NCBI GenBank assembly: GCA_965276835.1
Contig: OZ255631.1
Location: 372,001-436,000 of the forward strand
Length of the DNA stretch: 64,000 bases
Source: BOG-932 sp965276835
Lineage (GTDB): Bacteria > Pseudomonadota > Alphaproteobacteria > BOG-932 > Roseiterribacteraceae
Reading direction: 5' to 3'
Within the stretch, counting starts at the first letter, position 1. The number at the start of each line of letters is the position of its first letter. The translations under genes and the position numbers were made by a program. Below are positions 19,548 through 28,058 of the stretch, in pieces. The notes below the pieces were generated by a model. The model had not been told where the DNA came from, did no database searches, and saw only the letters and a program-made list of their open reading frames with translations.

Positions 19548-19798
19548 TTTGAACCTCACTCAGCCTGGGCGCTCTACACGACGCCGATGTTGAAATCTCT
19601 GTTTGAGATACGGGCGAGAGGCCGGTTTTGTTGCTTTCCTAAGCATTAAATTCTTGTAATTTTTGCGTAATATATTGTTTCCATTGCGATTCTATCGAAA
19701 TGAACAAATCTCAAATTCTGGAATTTGCGGGGATTCGCTATTGCGGCCTCAGCCGACAATGGATTGCTCATGAGGGGGAGTGCCTGGCGAATGGGGCT

Positions 19799-20017
19799 TT
19801 ACCGGGCGCGCCACAGGTTTCGAAGGCAAAGGATTGTGCTGATCAGCAGGAGCGTGCTGCCGATGATTACGGATTGCCAATCCAAGTGACGGGATGCGTT
19901 CCCGGCAAGGTAAATTGCGATCCGGCCGGCGGTCAGGATCCAGCCCATTGCCGACAGCGTCAGGGCAATTTGCCAGATCAGGCGGGCTTTGGCGGGTTGG
20001 CCGACTATGGCGATCAT
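19799..20017 (-). CDS. small two-helix membrane protein
   Basis: Predicted protein of 72 residues with two hydrophobic segments (LIWQIALTLSAMGWILTAG and VIIGSTLLLISTILCL) and a basic C-terminus (RNLWRAR). It has a plausible membrane-protein composition but no clear ribosome-binding site and no family I recognise. A competing plus-strand frame here looks like a shadow. The 240 bases on its left, up to the YXWGXW gene, are AT-rich and probably hold that gene's promoter. Confidence 0.4.
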   Translation of the reverse strand: MIAIVGQPAKARLIWQIALTLSAMGWILTAGRIAIYLAGNASRHLDWQSVIIGSTLLLISTILCLRNLWRAR

Positions 20018-20375
20018 CGGGTCAGTTCCGGAGGATCGATGCGTTGAAAATGATACGGACAGGCGACAGCCGCCCTGCGCGCTGGCGCAAATACGGAAGA
20101 TGATCGCCGCCGACGGAGCGCCGCGATCATCTTACTTTGAATTTCAACGCCAAGAACGCCAAGGAAAACAAAAAACATCTGGGTAAATCTGTGCAATCTG
20201 TGGCTGACTCTGACTAGCCACAGATTGCACAGATTTACCCAGATCAAAGCCGAGACCTCTTGGCGTCTAGCTTTCTTGGGATCGATGGCTGGCATGCCAG
20301 ACCCGTGGGCTCGCAATGACGATCAAAGAGGCGAACCCGCTTGCAGCCCCCGGCAACCCCATTAAACTCAACGTC
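20018..20375. other. intergenic region with nested palindromes
   Basis: No gene is seen. It contains a perfect 29-base inverted repeat (listed separately), flanked by CGCCAAGAACGCCAAGG at about 20149 and an inverted relative, CCTCTTGGCG, at about 20257. The whole 130-base block looks like one nested palindromic element. Confidence 0.6.
20177..20244. repeat. perfect 29-bp inverted repeat, 10-base loop
   Basis: Left arm 20177-20205 (beginning ATCTGGGTAAATCTG) and right arm 20216-20244 are exact reverse complements around a 10-base loop. Each arm contains CTGTGCAATCTGTGG. There is no T-run on either side. Sequences of this ATCTGTG type occur as intergenic repeats in environmental bacteria, so a mobile or REP-like origin is likely. 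Confidence 0.85.
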
Positions 20376-21134
20376 ATGACAAAAACCGCACTCATCACCG
20401 GCGCCGCGAAACGAGTCGGGCGTGCCATCGCTCTCGAACTGGCTTCGGCCGGATATGACATCGCGATCCATTACCGCAGCTCGCAAGGCGAGGCTGAAGT
20501 CTTGGCGCGGGAGATCGCGGCGTTGGGCCGGCGTACCGCCTTGATCCGCGCCGACCTGGAGGATGAGGCGGCGGTCGAGACCATACTGCCCAAAGCTGTC
20601 GCGGGGCTGGGGGCGGTCAATGTGCTGGTGAACAATGCCAGCCTGTTCGAGCGCGACGAGGCGCTGGACGTCACCCGCGCTGGGTGGGACCGCAACATGG
20701 CGGTCAATCTGCGTGCGCCCTTCGTGCTGATGCAGCAGTTCGCACGGCTGTTGCCGGCGGACATGGATGGGGCGGTGGTCAATATGCTGGACCAAACAGT
20801 GTGGAACGTGACGCCGCATTTCGTCAGCTACACAATGGCCAAGGCGGCGCTGTGGACGCTGACCCAGACGATGGCTCTGGCGCTGGCGCCGCGCATCCGG
20901 GTTAACGGGATCGGTCCGGGCCCGGTGCTGCCCAATGAGCGGCAAAGCGCGGAGCAGTTCAAGGCGCACTGGTCCAGCCTGCCGCTTCAGCGTCAGATCT
21001 ATCCGGCGGATGTCGCACGTACGGCCCGATTCCTGGTTGAGTCGCCGGCGCTGACAGGACAAATGATTACGGTGGATGGCGGAGAGCATCTGGCCTGGGC
21101 GCAGCCCAAGCGTGGTATCGTACCACCCGTTTGA
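20376..21134 (+). CDS. SDR family oxidoreductase, pteridine-reductase-like
   Basis: Cytoplasmic NAD(P)-dependent reductase of 252 residues. It has the Rossmann motif TGAAKRVGRAIA, the NNAS motif (VLVNNASLF) and the catalytic S/Y/K pattern with YTMAKAAL. The sequence around the active site (DQTVWNVTPHFVSYT) and IRVNGIGPGPVLPNERQS resemble the FolM/pteridine reductase branch, which reduces dihydrobiopterin or dihydrofolate. That would suit an organism with a pterin-dependent phenylalanine hydroxylase (phhA, 42 kb away), but this link is inference. The start is ATG 20376, where SDR homology begins. Confidence 0.8.
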   Translation: MTKTALITGAAKRVGRAIALELASAGYDIAIHYRSSQGEAEVLAREIAALGRRTALIRADLEDEAAVETILPKAVAGLGAVNVLVNNASLFERDEALDVTRAGWDRNMAVNLRAPFVLMQQFARLLPADMDGAVVNMLDQTVWNVTPHFVSYTMAKAALWTLTQTMALALAPRIRVNGIGPGPVLPNERQSAEQFKAHWSSLPLQRQIYPADVARTARFLVESPALTGQMITVDGGEHLAWAQPKRGIVPPV

Positions 21135-21536
21135 GGTGCCCAAACGGATTATTCCCATCTTTGTTCCATTGTAGGATTCCTTGCAGCGCCAATAGGATAG
21201 CTTCGGTCCTTCAGACGGGGCTTCGTGATATCGCAACGCGGTAAGTTGTGCACATCGGAAATGCGCTCCAATAGTCAAGAAAATGTTGGTAAAATTATTT
21301 CTTTTTGTAACATATGATTCACGATTGACTTTATTTTGTGTATATAAATCAGATGCTTAATATAATTGCCTAATTTATGGGCAAACCCTGCAATCGCTTG
21401 ATTCCCTGCGACTTGGCATTGAAGGCCTGGATATCGTCCACACACTTATCCACAGATTTTGTGGATGACTGCCGAACCACTTTTCCCGTTCGCGGGGTGG
21501 AGACGCAGTGCGCAATTCTGGAGTAAGAAGACGGCC
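21135..21536. other. AT-rich intergenic region with DnaA-box cluster upstream of uvrC
   Basis: No gene is seen. A strongly AT-rich stretch at about 21283-21380 is followed by a perfect DnaA box TTATCCACA at 21446-21454. Close variants lie at 21434-21442 (TCGTCCACA) and, inverted, at 21460-21468 (TGTGGATGA). A further relative, TTGTGCACA, lies at 21246-21254. It could be a DnaA-regulated promoter or an origin-like site. Confidence 0.5.
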
Positions 21537-23447
21537 ATGTCGCCGACCAGAGCATTAGAGAGCGGAGTCGTTTCGGGGATCGAGATTATTCGCGATTTCG
21601 CCAAGCCCCTGCCCAATGCGCCGGGCGTCTATCGCATGATGAACGCTGCCGGCGACGTGCTCTATGTCGGCAAGGCGCGCAGCCTGAAAAAACGTGTCAC
21701 CACCTATACCCAGCCGGCCAAGCTGCCGATCCGCATCCAGCGGATGGTGCACGAAACCCGGTCGATGGTGTTCGTGCGGACGCGCAGCGAGGTTGAGGCG
21801 CTGTTGCTTGAGTCCAACCTGATAAAGCGGCTGAAGCCACGCTATAACGTGTCGCTGCGTGACGATAAGTCGTTTCCTTACATAGAATTAACCTCGAACC
21901 ACGCCTTTCCGCGCCTGACCAAACATCGCGGCAGCCGCAGCAACGGTACCTATTACGGGCCGTTTGCCTCCGCCGGGGCTGTCGACCGCACGATCGTGGC
22001 GCTGCAGCGCGCCTTTCTGATCCGCAGCTGTTCGGATTCGGTGTTCTCCACCCGGTCGCGCCCCTGCCTGCAATATCAGATCAAGCGTTGTACCGCGCCT
22101 TGTGTCGGGCTGGTGTCCGATGCCGATTACAAAGCGCAGATCGACGAGGTGCGCGGCTTCCTGGCGGGCAACAGCCGCGAGGTGCAGGCCTCGTTCGTCA
22201 CCGAGATGAAGCAGTCGTCGGAAGCGCTGGATTTCGAGCGCGCGGCGCGCTTCCGCGACCGCATCCGGGCGCTGGCGTCGATCCAGGCGCACCAGGATAT
22301 CAACAGCGCCGATCTGGGCGACGCCGACGTCATCGCTGCCTATCAGGACGGCGGGCAGACTTGCGTGCAGGTCTTTTTCTTCCGTGGCGGGCGCAATTAC
22401 GGCAATCGGCCCTATTTCCCGTCGCACGACAGCAGCGTCGCGGTGCCGGAGGTGATGGCCGCCTTCATCGCCCAGTTCTACGAGGATAAAGCCCCGCCGC
22501 CACTGGTGTTGCTCAGCCATGAGGTTCCGGAACAGGAACTGATCGCGGAGGCCCTGGCCGTGCGCGCCGACCGCAAGGTCGAGCTGGCGACGCCGCAGCG
22601 GGGCGACAAGAAGCGGATTGTCGAGCACGCCGCCTCCAACGCGCGCGAAGCCCATGCCCGCCGCATGGTCGAGGGATCGTCGCAGCGCGAGCTGCTGCGC
22701 CGTGTCGGCGAGCTGTTCGGGCTTGATGCGTCGCCGGAGCGGATCGAGGTTTACGACAACAGCCATATCAGCGGCACCAACGCCGTCGGCGCGATGATCG
22801 TCGCCGGGCCGGAGGGTTTCATCAAGAACGCCTATCGCAAGTTCAACATCAAGGCGCCGGTCACGCCGGGCGACGATTACGCGATGATGCATGAGGTGCT
22901 GACCCGCCGCTTCGCCCGCGCCGTAGAGGAAGACAAGGGCGAAGACGAGAACGCGTCCGAAACCAGCGGCGCGTCTTGGCCCGACCTCGTGCTGATCGAT
23001 GGCGGGCAGGGGCAGCTGCAGGTGGCGCTCGATGTCGTCGCCGAACTCAGCATTGCCGTTCCGCCGGTTCTGGTCGGCATCGCCAAGGGGCCCAACCACG
23101 GCGCCGCCGGCCGCGAGAAATTCTTCACCGTCGATGCCGATGGGAAGATCAAGGAGCCTTTCACCCTGCCGCCCAACGATCCTGTCCTGTTCTTCCTGCA
23201 ACGCCTGCGTGACGAGTCGCACCGTTTCGTCATCGGCACGCATCGCTCCAAGCGGCAGAAGGCGATCGGCGTGTCGCTGCTGGACGAGATCGCCGGCATC
23301 GGCCCGTCACGCAAACGCGCGCTGCTGCACCATTTCGGCTCGGCCCGGGCAGTGGGCGCGGCGGCAATGGAGGATCTGCTGGCGGTGGACGGCATCTCAA
23401 AGGCCGTCGCACAGCAGGTCTACGATCATTTCCATTCCGCCCGCTGA
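21537..23447 (+). CDS. uvrC: excinuclease ABC subunit C
   Basis: Dual-incision endonuclease of nucleotide excision repair, 636 residues. N-terminal GIY-YIG domain: GVYRMMNAAGDVLYVGKA (GVY/YVG form) with KKRVTTY and the glutamate in LLLESNLIKRLKP. A cysteine-rich patch (RPCLQYQIKRCTAPCVG) and a UVR domain that meets UvrB (EALDFERAARFRDRI) follow. Then comes the RNase H-like C-terminal nuclease (VYDNSHISGTNAVGAM, DLVLIDGGQGQL) and tandem helix-hairpin-helix motifs (LLDEIAGIGPSRKRALL). ATG 21537 starts near the conserved domain. pgsA follows 22 bases later, a common order. Confidence 0.97.
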   Translation: MSPTRALESGVVSGIEIIRDFAKPLPNAPGVYRMMNAAGDVLYVGKARSLKKRVTTYTQPAKLPIRIQRMVHETRSMVFVRTRSEVEALLLESNLIKRLKPRYNVSLRDDKSFPYIELTSNHAFPRLTKHRGSRSNGTYYGPFASAGAVDRTIVALQRAFLIRSCSDSVFSTRSRPCLQYQIKRCTAPCVGLVSDADYKAQIDEVRGFLAGNSREVQASFVTEMKQSSEALDFERAARFRDRIRALASIQAHQDINSADLGDADVIAAYQDGGQTCVQVFFFRGGRNYGNRPYFPSHDSSVAVPEVMAAFIAQFYEDKAPPPLVLLSHEVPEQELIAEALAVRADRKVELATPQRGDKKRIVEHAASNAREAHARRMVEGSSQRELLRRVGELFGLDASPERIEVYDNSHISGTNAVGAMIVAGPEGFIKNAYRKFNIKAPVTPGDDYAMMHEVLTRRFARAVEEDKGEDENASETSGASWPDLVLIDGGQGQLQVALDVVAELSIAVPPVLVGIAKGPNHGAAGREKFFTVDADGKIKEPFTLPPNDPVLFFLQRLRDESHRFVIGTHRSKRQKAIGVSLLDEIAGIGPSRKRALLHHFGSARAVGAAAMEDLLAVDGISKAVAQQVYDHFHSAR

Positions 23448-23469
23448 CTTCGCCCGCTACGATAGCGCC

Positions 23470-24006
23470 ATGCCACTCAACGTACCCAACCTGCTGACGC
23501 TCAGCCGGATCCTATTGATCCTGCCTTTTGCCCTGGTGTTCCTGCATGGATCGGTCCAGTCGCGCTGGACCGCGCTGGTCCTGTTCGCGGTCGCCGCGGC
23601 GACCGACTGGTTCGACGGCTATCTGGCGCGGCGGTTGAACCAGGGGTCGCCTTTCGGCCGGATGCTGGATCCGATCGCCGACAAGTTGCTGGTCGTTGCC
23701 ACGATTCTGCTGCTGGTCGCCACGGGGGATATCCATGGATGGCCCATCGCGGCGGCGCTGATCATCCTGCTCAGGGAAATCGCCGTCTCCGGCTTCCGTG
23801 AGCATCTGGGCCCGCTCGGCATCGTCGTGCCGGTCAGCCGCCTGGCGAAGTGGAAGACGGCGGCGCAGCTGGTGGCTTTATGTCTGCTGATCGCGCCGGT
23901 CCCGGCGGTATGGACGCCGGGCGTGGTCCTGCTCTGGCTTGCCGCGGCGGTCACGCTGGTGACGGGGTGGAGTTATCTGCGCGCAACCATGAAAGCCGTC
24001 GCTTAA
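23470..24006 (+). CDS. pgsA: CDP-diacylglycerol-glycerol-3-phosphate 3-phosphatidyltransferase
   Basis: Inner-membrane enzyme that makes phosphatidylglycerol-phosphate, the committed step to phosphatidylglycerol and cardiolipin. The 178 residues form several membrane helices. The CDP-alcohol phosphotransferase motif D-G-x2-A-R-x8-G-x3-D-x3-D is complete in DGYLARRLNQGSPFGRMLDP plus IADK. The N-terminus NVPNLLTLSRI is typical. The gene follows uvrC in the same direction and ends 5 bases from the opposing glucan synthase gene. Confidence 0.95.
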   Translation: MPLNVPNLLTLSRILLILPFALVFLHGSVQSRWTALVLFAVAAATDWFDGYLARRLNQGSPFGRMLDPIADKLLVVATILLLVATGDIHGWPIAAALIILLREIAVSGFREHLGPLGIVVPVSRLAKWKTAAQLVALCLLIAPVPAVWTPGVVLLWLAAAVTLVTGWSYLRATMKAVA

Positions 24007-24011
24007 GGGCG

Positions 24012-26738
24012 TTACTCTGCCGCGGAGGTGGCGCCTTCCGGATGGGCCTCGGCCCGCTTGAACAGCATCGGCACGGCATTGCACATCGACGTGATCAGCG
24101 CCGCCGCGAAGGGCAGGGCCTGGACCAGCACCGCCGCGCTCCAGATCAGCGCCTGCTCGTTCTGAAGGGTGAAGTGCCACAGCACGCCGACTGCGGCCGC
24201 GACCAGCAGCACCAGCCAGATGATCTCGTCGCGGGCCATGATGAAACCCTGCATCAGCGCGGGCTGGTCGGCGCATTTCGGCGTCCGCACGAACGGCCGG
24301 CCGGAGGTGAAGATACCCTGCCAGATCGCCCGGCCGACCGTATGGGTCAGCGCCATGCCGGCGATCGCTGCGCCGACCTTCTGCAGCGGGCTGCATTTGA
24401 TGCGCACGGTGTAGACCCAAAAACCGGCGATCAGCTTGAAGGTGAAGGCAAGGATGGTGGGGATCATGAAGGCCATCGGCGGGAAGCCGAAGGTCTCGCC
24501 GATCACGCGCTGGGCATAAGCATAGGCCGGGTGGCTGATCAGATAGTCGATGCCCCATAATTTGGTGCCCAGCCAGATCATCGCGGGCGGGGTTAGCATA
24601 CCCAACGACCAGACGATCGACGCGGCTGAGAACAGCATGTGCGCGGCGTCGGCGAACCACGGGATCCAGCCGGCGATAAAATGGTAACGCTGGCCGGGGG
24701 TCAGAACCTTGCTGCCGGGCAGCAGATTGCGCCAGTGATGCTTCATAATCTGCACCGCACCGTAGGCCCAGCGATGACGCTGGGTCTTGTAGGCGGAAAA
24801 GCTGTCGGGGATCAGGCCCTTGCCGAAGCTGTCGGGCGCATACAGCGCTTCCCAGCCTTGCTCGAACATGGTGAGGCCGAGATCGGCATCCTCGGTGATG
24901 CACCATTCCGGCCAGCCGCCGGCCTGCTCCAATGCGGCGCGGCGCATCATCGTCATCGTGCCGTGCTGGATGATGGCGTTGCGCTCGTTGCGGGTGATCA
25001 TGCCGATATTGAAGAAGCCGGCATATTCCCAGTTGCACATCGTCTTGAAGAGATCGCCGCGCCAGTCCCGGTAATCCTGCGGCGATTGGACCAGCCCGAC
25101 TTTGGGGTTGTCGAAATGCGGCACCATGGAGGCCAGCCAGTCAGGATCGACGGTATAGTCGCTGTCGATGACCGCCACGACCTCGGTATCGGCTGCGCTG
25201 TTGCGCAGCGCAAAGTTCAGCGCCCCGGCCTTGAAGCCCGGCCAGTTGTCTAGGTGGAAGAAGCGGAAGCGTGGGCCCAGCGTGGCGCAATGCGCCTCCA
25301 GCGGCGCCCAGACCGCCGGGTCCTTGGTGTTGTTGTCGATCACCAGGACTTCGAAATTGCCGTAATTCAGCCGCGCCAGCGCGTCGAGCGTCTCGACCAC
25401 CATATGCGGCGGTTCATTGTAACAGGGCACATGGATCGAAACTTTTGGCCCGTCCGCCATCGTTGCGCCGCGCTTCGGCTGGATCAGCCGCCGCCAGTGC
25501 GAGCGGAACAGCAGCTCAGTGATCTCAAGTCCGTCGGACAGGATCACAGCGAACAGCACGACCTGCATGCTGATCATCACATACCAGACGGCGCGGATGC
25601 TGGGGTCGAACGGGCCGTGATTGACCTGGAACCAGGTCCACACCAGCAGCGATGCCGTCGCCTGGATCAACAGCGGGAAGAAGGTCAGCCCGACGGCGTT
25701 GATGTCGCGCCGGCGCCACAGGAACCAGCCCATGATCGGAAAGGCCAGCAGGGATGAATAGGCGCAGAGCTCTTTCCAGTTCTTGATCTCGATCAGCGAG
25801 CCGGTCATCGCGAATTTCGGATTGCGCTGCGCGTCGAACAGGCCCCAGCTTTCGCCGGTCGATTCGATCTGGTGCTTCCAGGGCTGGTCGAAGGCTTCGA
25901 CGATGTTGTAGCCGGGAATGCCCTGGATCGTGTCGTCCAGATGTTCTTCGCGCGCCCGGTTCAGGAACTGGCGGATGAAGGTCGCCTGATTGACGCGGGA
26001 CGGCTCGGCGCCGCCTTGCCAGGGTCCTTCGCTCGGCCAGCCGACCTCACCCAGGATGATCGGCTTGTCGGGATATTTGTCGGCCAGAACCTTGCGGACC
26101 TTGAATATCTGGTCGATCGCCTGATCGACCGGGATGCTGTCGTGATAGGGCAGGATGTGGACACAGATGAAGTCGCTTCCGGCCACCAGCTCCGAATGGT
26201 TGAGCCAGGACGCCGAGTTATCACAGGTGAAGACCGGTACGCGTTTCTTCGTCGCGTCCCGCACCTTTTTCATCATCGCGACCAACTGGTCGGCCGTCAT
26301 CTGATTGGTCAGAATCTGCTCGTTGCCGACGATCAGGCCGGTGACGTTCTTATGCCGCTTGGCGATGTCGATCAGGCTGGCAAGTTCCAGATCGTCATGA
26401 CCCGGGCCGCCCCTGTCGTTGTCGACGGCGGCGCCGATCAGCACGCTGCCGATGCGATACTTTTCGGCCAGCGCCGGAACTTTTTCGATGCCGTTCAAGG
26501 CATCATAAGTTCGCACGCCGTCGGCGATACGCGACACCAGCGCCATGTCATGGTCGAGTTGATCGACGCTGGGATATTTCTTGTCCAGCGGGCTCTGGTC
26601 GGCCTGATACGGCGTGAAGGACACGCTGGCGATCACGCCGTCCCACGACCGCTGCGTCACGGGACGGTTCAGCAGGTACCAGGCCGCGAAATTCACGGCG
26701 ACGACAATGATCAGGGCCGCAATTGCTTTCAGGCGCAT
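24012..26738 (-). CDS. GH17-GT2 fusion: beta-1,3-glucan synthase/transferase, NdvB/NdvC-like
   Basis: Membrane protein of 908 residues that joins two enzymes. After one N-terminal membrane anchor, residues about 35-320 form a GH17-like domain with the acid/base motif VGNEQ and nucleophile motif ILGEVGWPSEG. Two membrane helices follow. Then comes a processive GT2 domain with VSIHVPCYNEP, DSDYTVDPDW, TEDADLG and QRHRWAYG, and several C-terminal membrane helices. GH17-GT2 proteins of rhizobia and pseudomonads make or branch beta-1,3-(cyclic) glucans in the periplasm. A similar osmoprotectant or exopolysaccharide role is inferred. A hairpin with a T-run lies 15 bases before its ATG. Confidence 0.85.
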   Translation of the reverse strand: MRLKAIAALIIVVAVNFAAWYLLNRPVTQRSWDGVIASVSFTPYQADQSPLDKKYPSVDQLDHDMALVSRIADGVRTYDALNGIEKVPALAEKYRIGSVLIGAAVDNDRGGPGHDDLELASLIDIAKRHKNVTGLIVGNEQILTNQMTADQLVAMMKKVRDATKKRVPVFTCDNSASWLNHSELVAGSDFICVHILPYHDSIPVDQAIDQIFKVRKVLADKYPDKPIILGEVGWPSEGPWQGGAEPSRVNQATFIRQFLNRAREEHLDDTIQGIPGYNIVEAFDQPWKHQIESTGESWGLFDAQRNPKFAMTGSLIEIKNWKELCAYSSLLAFPIMGWFLWRRRDINAVGLTFFPLLIQATASLLVWTWFQVNHGPFDPSIRAVWYVMISMQVVLFAVILSDGLEITELLFRSHWRRLIQPKRGATMADGPKVSIHVPCYNEPPHMVVETLDALARLNYGNFEVLVIDNNTKDPAVWAPLEAHCATLGPRFRFFHLDNWPGFKAGALNFALRNSAADTEVVAVIDSDYTVDPDWLASMVPHFDNPKVGLVQSPQDYRDWRGDLFKTMCNWEYAGFFNIGMITRNERNAIIQHGTMTMMRRAALEQAGGWPEWCITEDADLGLTMFEQGWEALYAPDSFGKGLIPDSFSAYKTQRHRWAYGAVQIMKHHWRNLLPGSKVLTPGQRYHFIAGWIPWFADAAHMLFSAASIVWSLGMLTPPAMIWLGTKLWGIDYLISHPAYAYAQRVIGETFGFPPMAFMIPTILAFTFKLIAGFWVYTVRIKCSPLQKVGAAIAGMALTHTVGRAIWQGIFTSGRPFVRTPKCADQPALMQGFIMARDEIIWLVLLVAAAVGVLWHFTLQNEQALIWSAAVLVQALPFAAALITSMCNAVPMLFKRAEAHPEGATSAAE

Positions 26739-26752
26739 TTAAGTCCCAACAG

Positions 26753-26799
26753 AAAAACCGCCGTTACCGTTCCTTTTGGAATCATACGCATCGCGGCGG
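26753..26799 (-). terminator. hairpin with T-run between ilvA and the glucan synthase gene
   Basis: On the minus strand CCGCCG (26799-26794) pairs with CGGCGG (26763-26758) around an inner TTCC-AAAA-GGAA hairpin, followed by TTTTT at 26757-26753. It would end ilvA transcripts. It stops only 15 bases before the next start codon, so it could equally be a leader attenuator. Confidence 0.45.
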
Positions 26800-26842
26800 C
26801 GCAAGCAATATTATCGCAATATGGCGATTGATTGGCGCCGCT

Positions 26843-28057
26843 TCAGCTTTCGATTATGCGATAGGTGAACCCGGCTTCGCCGATCTGTTTGCCGACCACG
26901 TCACGATGATGTGCATCCCGTGTCTCGACCGTGATGTCGACGATCGTGTTCTTGGCGGAGATCGCAGCCGACAGGCGGTTGTGGATCACCTCGATGATAT
27001 CGCCGCCGGCCTCGCCGATCACGGCAGTGATCTTGGCCAGCGATCCCGGGCGATCGGTCAACTCGACATGGAAGACCGAGATGCGGCCGGCGCGCGACAG
27101 CTCGCGCAGGATGACCGAGGCAAGCAGCCGGGAGTCGATATTACCTGCGGTCAGCACCAGCCCGACCTTGCGACCGGCAAAGCGTTCGCGGTTTTGCAAT
27201 AAGGCAGCGAGACCTGCCGCGCCCGCGCCTTCGGCCACGGTTTTTTCGACTTCCAGCAGCAATGCCACCGCATGTTCGATGGCGGCTTCATCGACCAGGA
27301 AGATGTCGTCGACCAGTCTGCCGATGATTGCCTTGGTACTCTCGGCCACGTTCTGGACGGCGATGCCTTCGGCCACGGTCGCGCCACCAGAGGGGCCGGT
27401 TTCACCGCGCATCGCGCAATACATCGAGGGATAAAGCGCCGTCTGTACGCCGAATATCTGGATGTCCGGCTTCCTGGCCTTGGCCGCCGTGGCGATACCG
27501 CCCATCAGGCCGCCGCCGCCGATCGGGACGATCAACGTGTCGAGGTCCGGCGCGTCGTCCAGCATCTCCAGCCCGATGGTGCCTTGGCCGGCGATGATCA
27601 TTGGGTCGTCATAAGGATGGACGAAGGTCAGGTTCTCTTCTGCGCGCAAGGCTTGAGCGAAGGCCGCAGCCTCGGCCAGCGTCTCGCCCTCGACCAGAAC
27701 CCGCGCGCCATGATCCTGAGTATGCTGAATCTTAGTGAACGGGGTGCCCTTGGGCATGACGATGGTCGCCGGAATGCCCAGCCGCGCGGCATGATAGGCG
27801 ACGCCCTGGGCATGGTTGCCCGCAGACATGGCGATGACGCCGCCGGCGCGCTCGGCGTCGGTCAGGCTCAACAGCTTGTTCAGCGCACCGCGTTCCTTGA
27901 AGGAGGCGGTGAATTGCAGGTTCTCGAACTTCAGCCAGACGTCGCAGCCGCAGATGCTGGACAGGGTGCGCGAATGCCGTATCGGCGTTCGCACTACCTG
28001 ACCGTGAATTGCCGCGGCCGCGCGTTCTACATCGGCAGGGGAGATCGGGGCGGAGAT
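26843..28057 (-). CDS. ilvA: threonine ammonia-lyase with C-terminal ACT domain; apparent ATC start
   Basis: PLP enzyme that deaminates threonine to 2-oxobutyrate, the first step to isoleucine. The catalytic lysine lies in FTASFKERGA, the PLP phosphate site in SAGNHAQG and the glycine loop in PIGGGGLMGGI. A C-terminal ACT domain (VELTDRPGSLAKITAVIGEA) matches the short, ACT-bearing form. The first ordinary start, GTG 27994, cuts off the family's N-terminal helix. The in-frame sequence upstream (SPADVERAAAAIHGQVVRTP) is conserved. The only reasonable start is ATC at 28057, six bases after a perfect GGAGG and just past the typA stop. That gives 404 residues, the usual length. Confidence 0.9.
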   Translation of the reverse strand: MSAPISPADVERAAAAIHGQVVRTPIRHSRTLSSICGCDVWLKFENLQFTASFKERGALNKLLSLTDAERAGGVIAMSAGNHAQGVAYHAARLGIPATIVMPKGTPFTKIQHTQDHGARVLVEGETLAEAAAFAQALRAEENLTFVHPYDDPMIIAGQGTIGLEMLDDAPDLDTLIVPIGGGGLMGGIATAAKARKPDIQIFGVQTALYPSMYCAMRGETGPSGGATVAEGIAVQNVAESTKAIIGRLVDDIFLVDEAAIEHAVALLLEVEKTVAEGAGAAGLAALLQNRERFAGRKVGLVLTAGNIDSRLLASVILRELSRAGRISVFHVELTDRPGSLAKITAVIGEAGGDIIEVIHNRLSAAISAKNTIVDITVETRDAHHRDVVGKQIGEAGFTYRIIES

Positions 28058-28058
28058 C

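Noticed and set aside
21246..21468. Calling this the chromosomal origin outright
   Set aside because: Gene orientation on both sides and lack of usual origin neighbours argue against it; kept only as a DnaA-box cluster.
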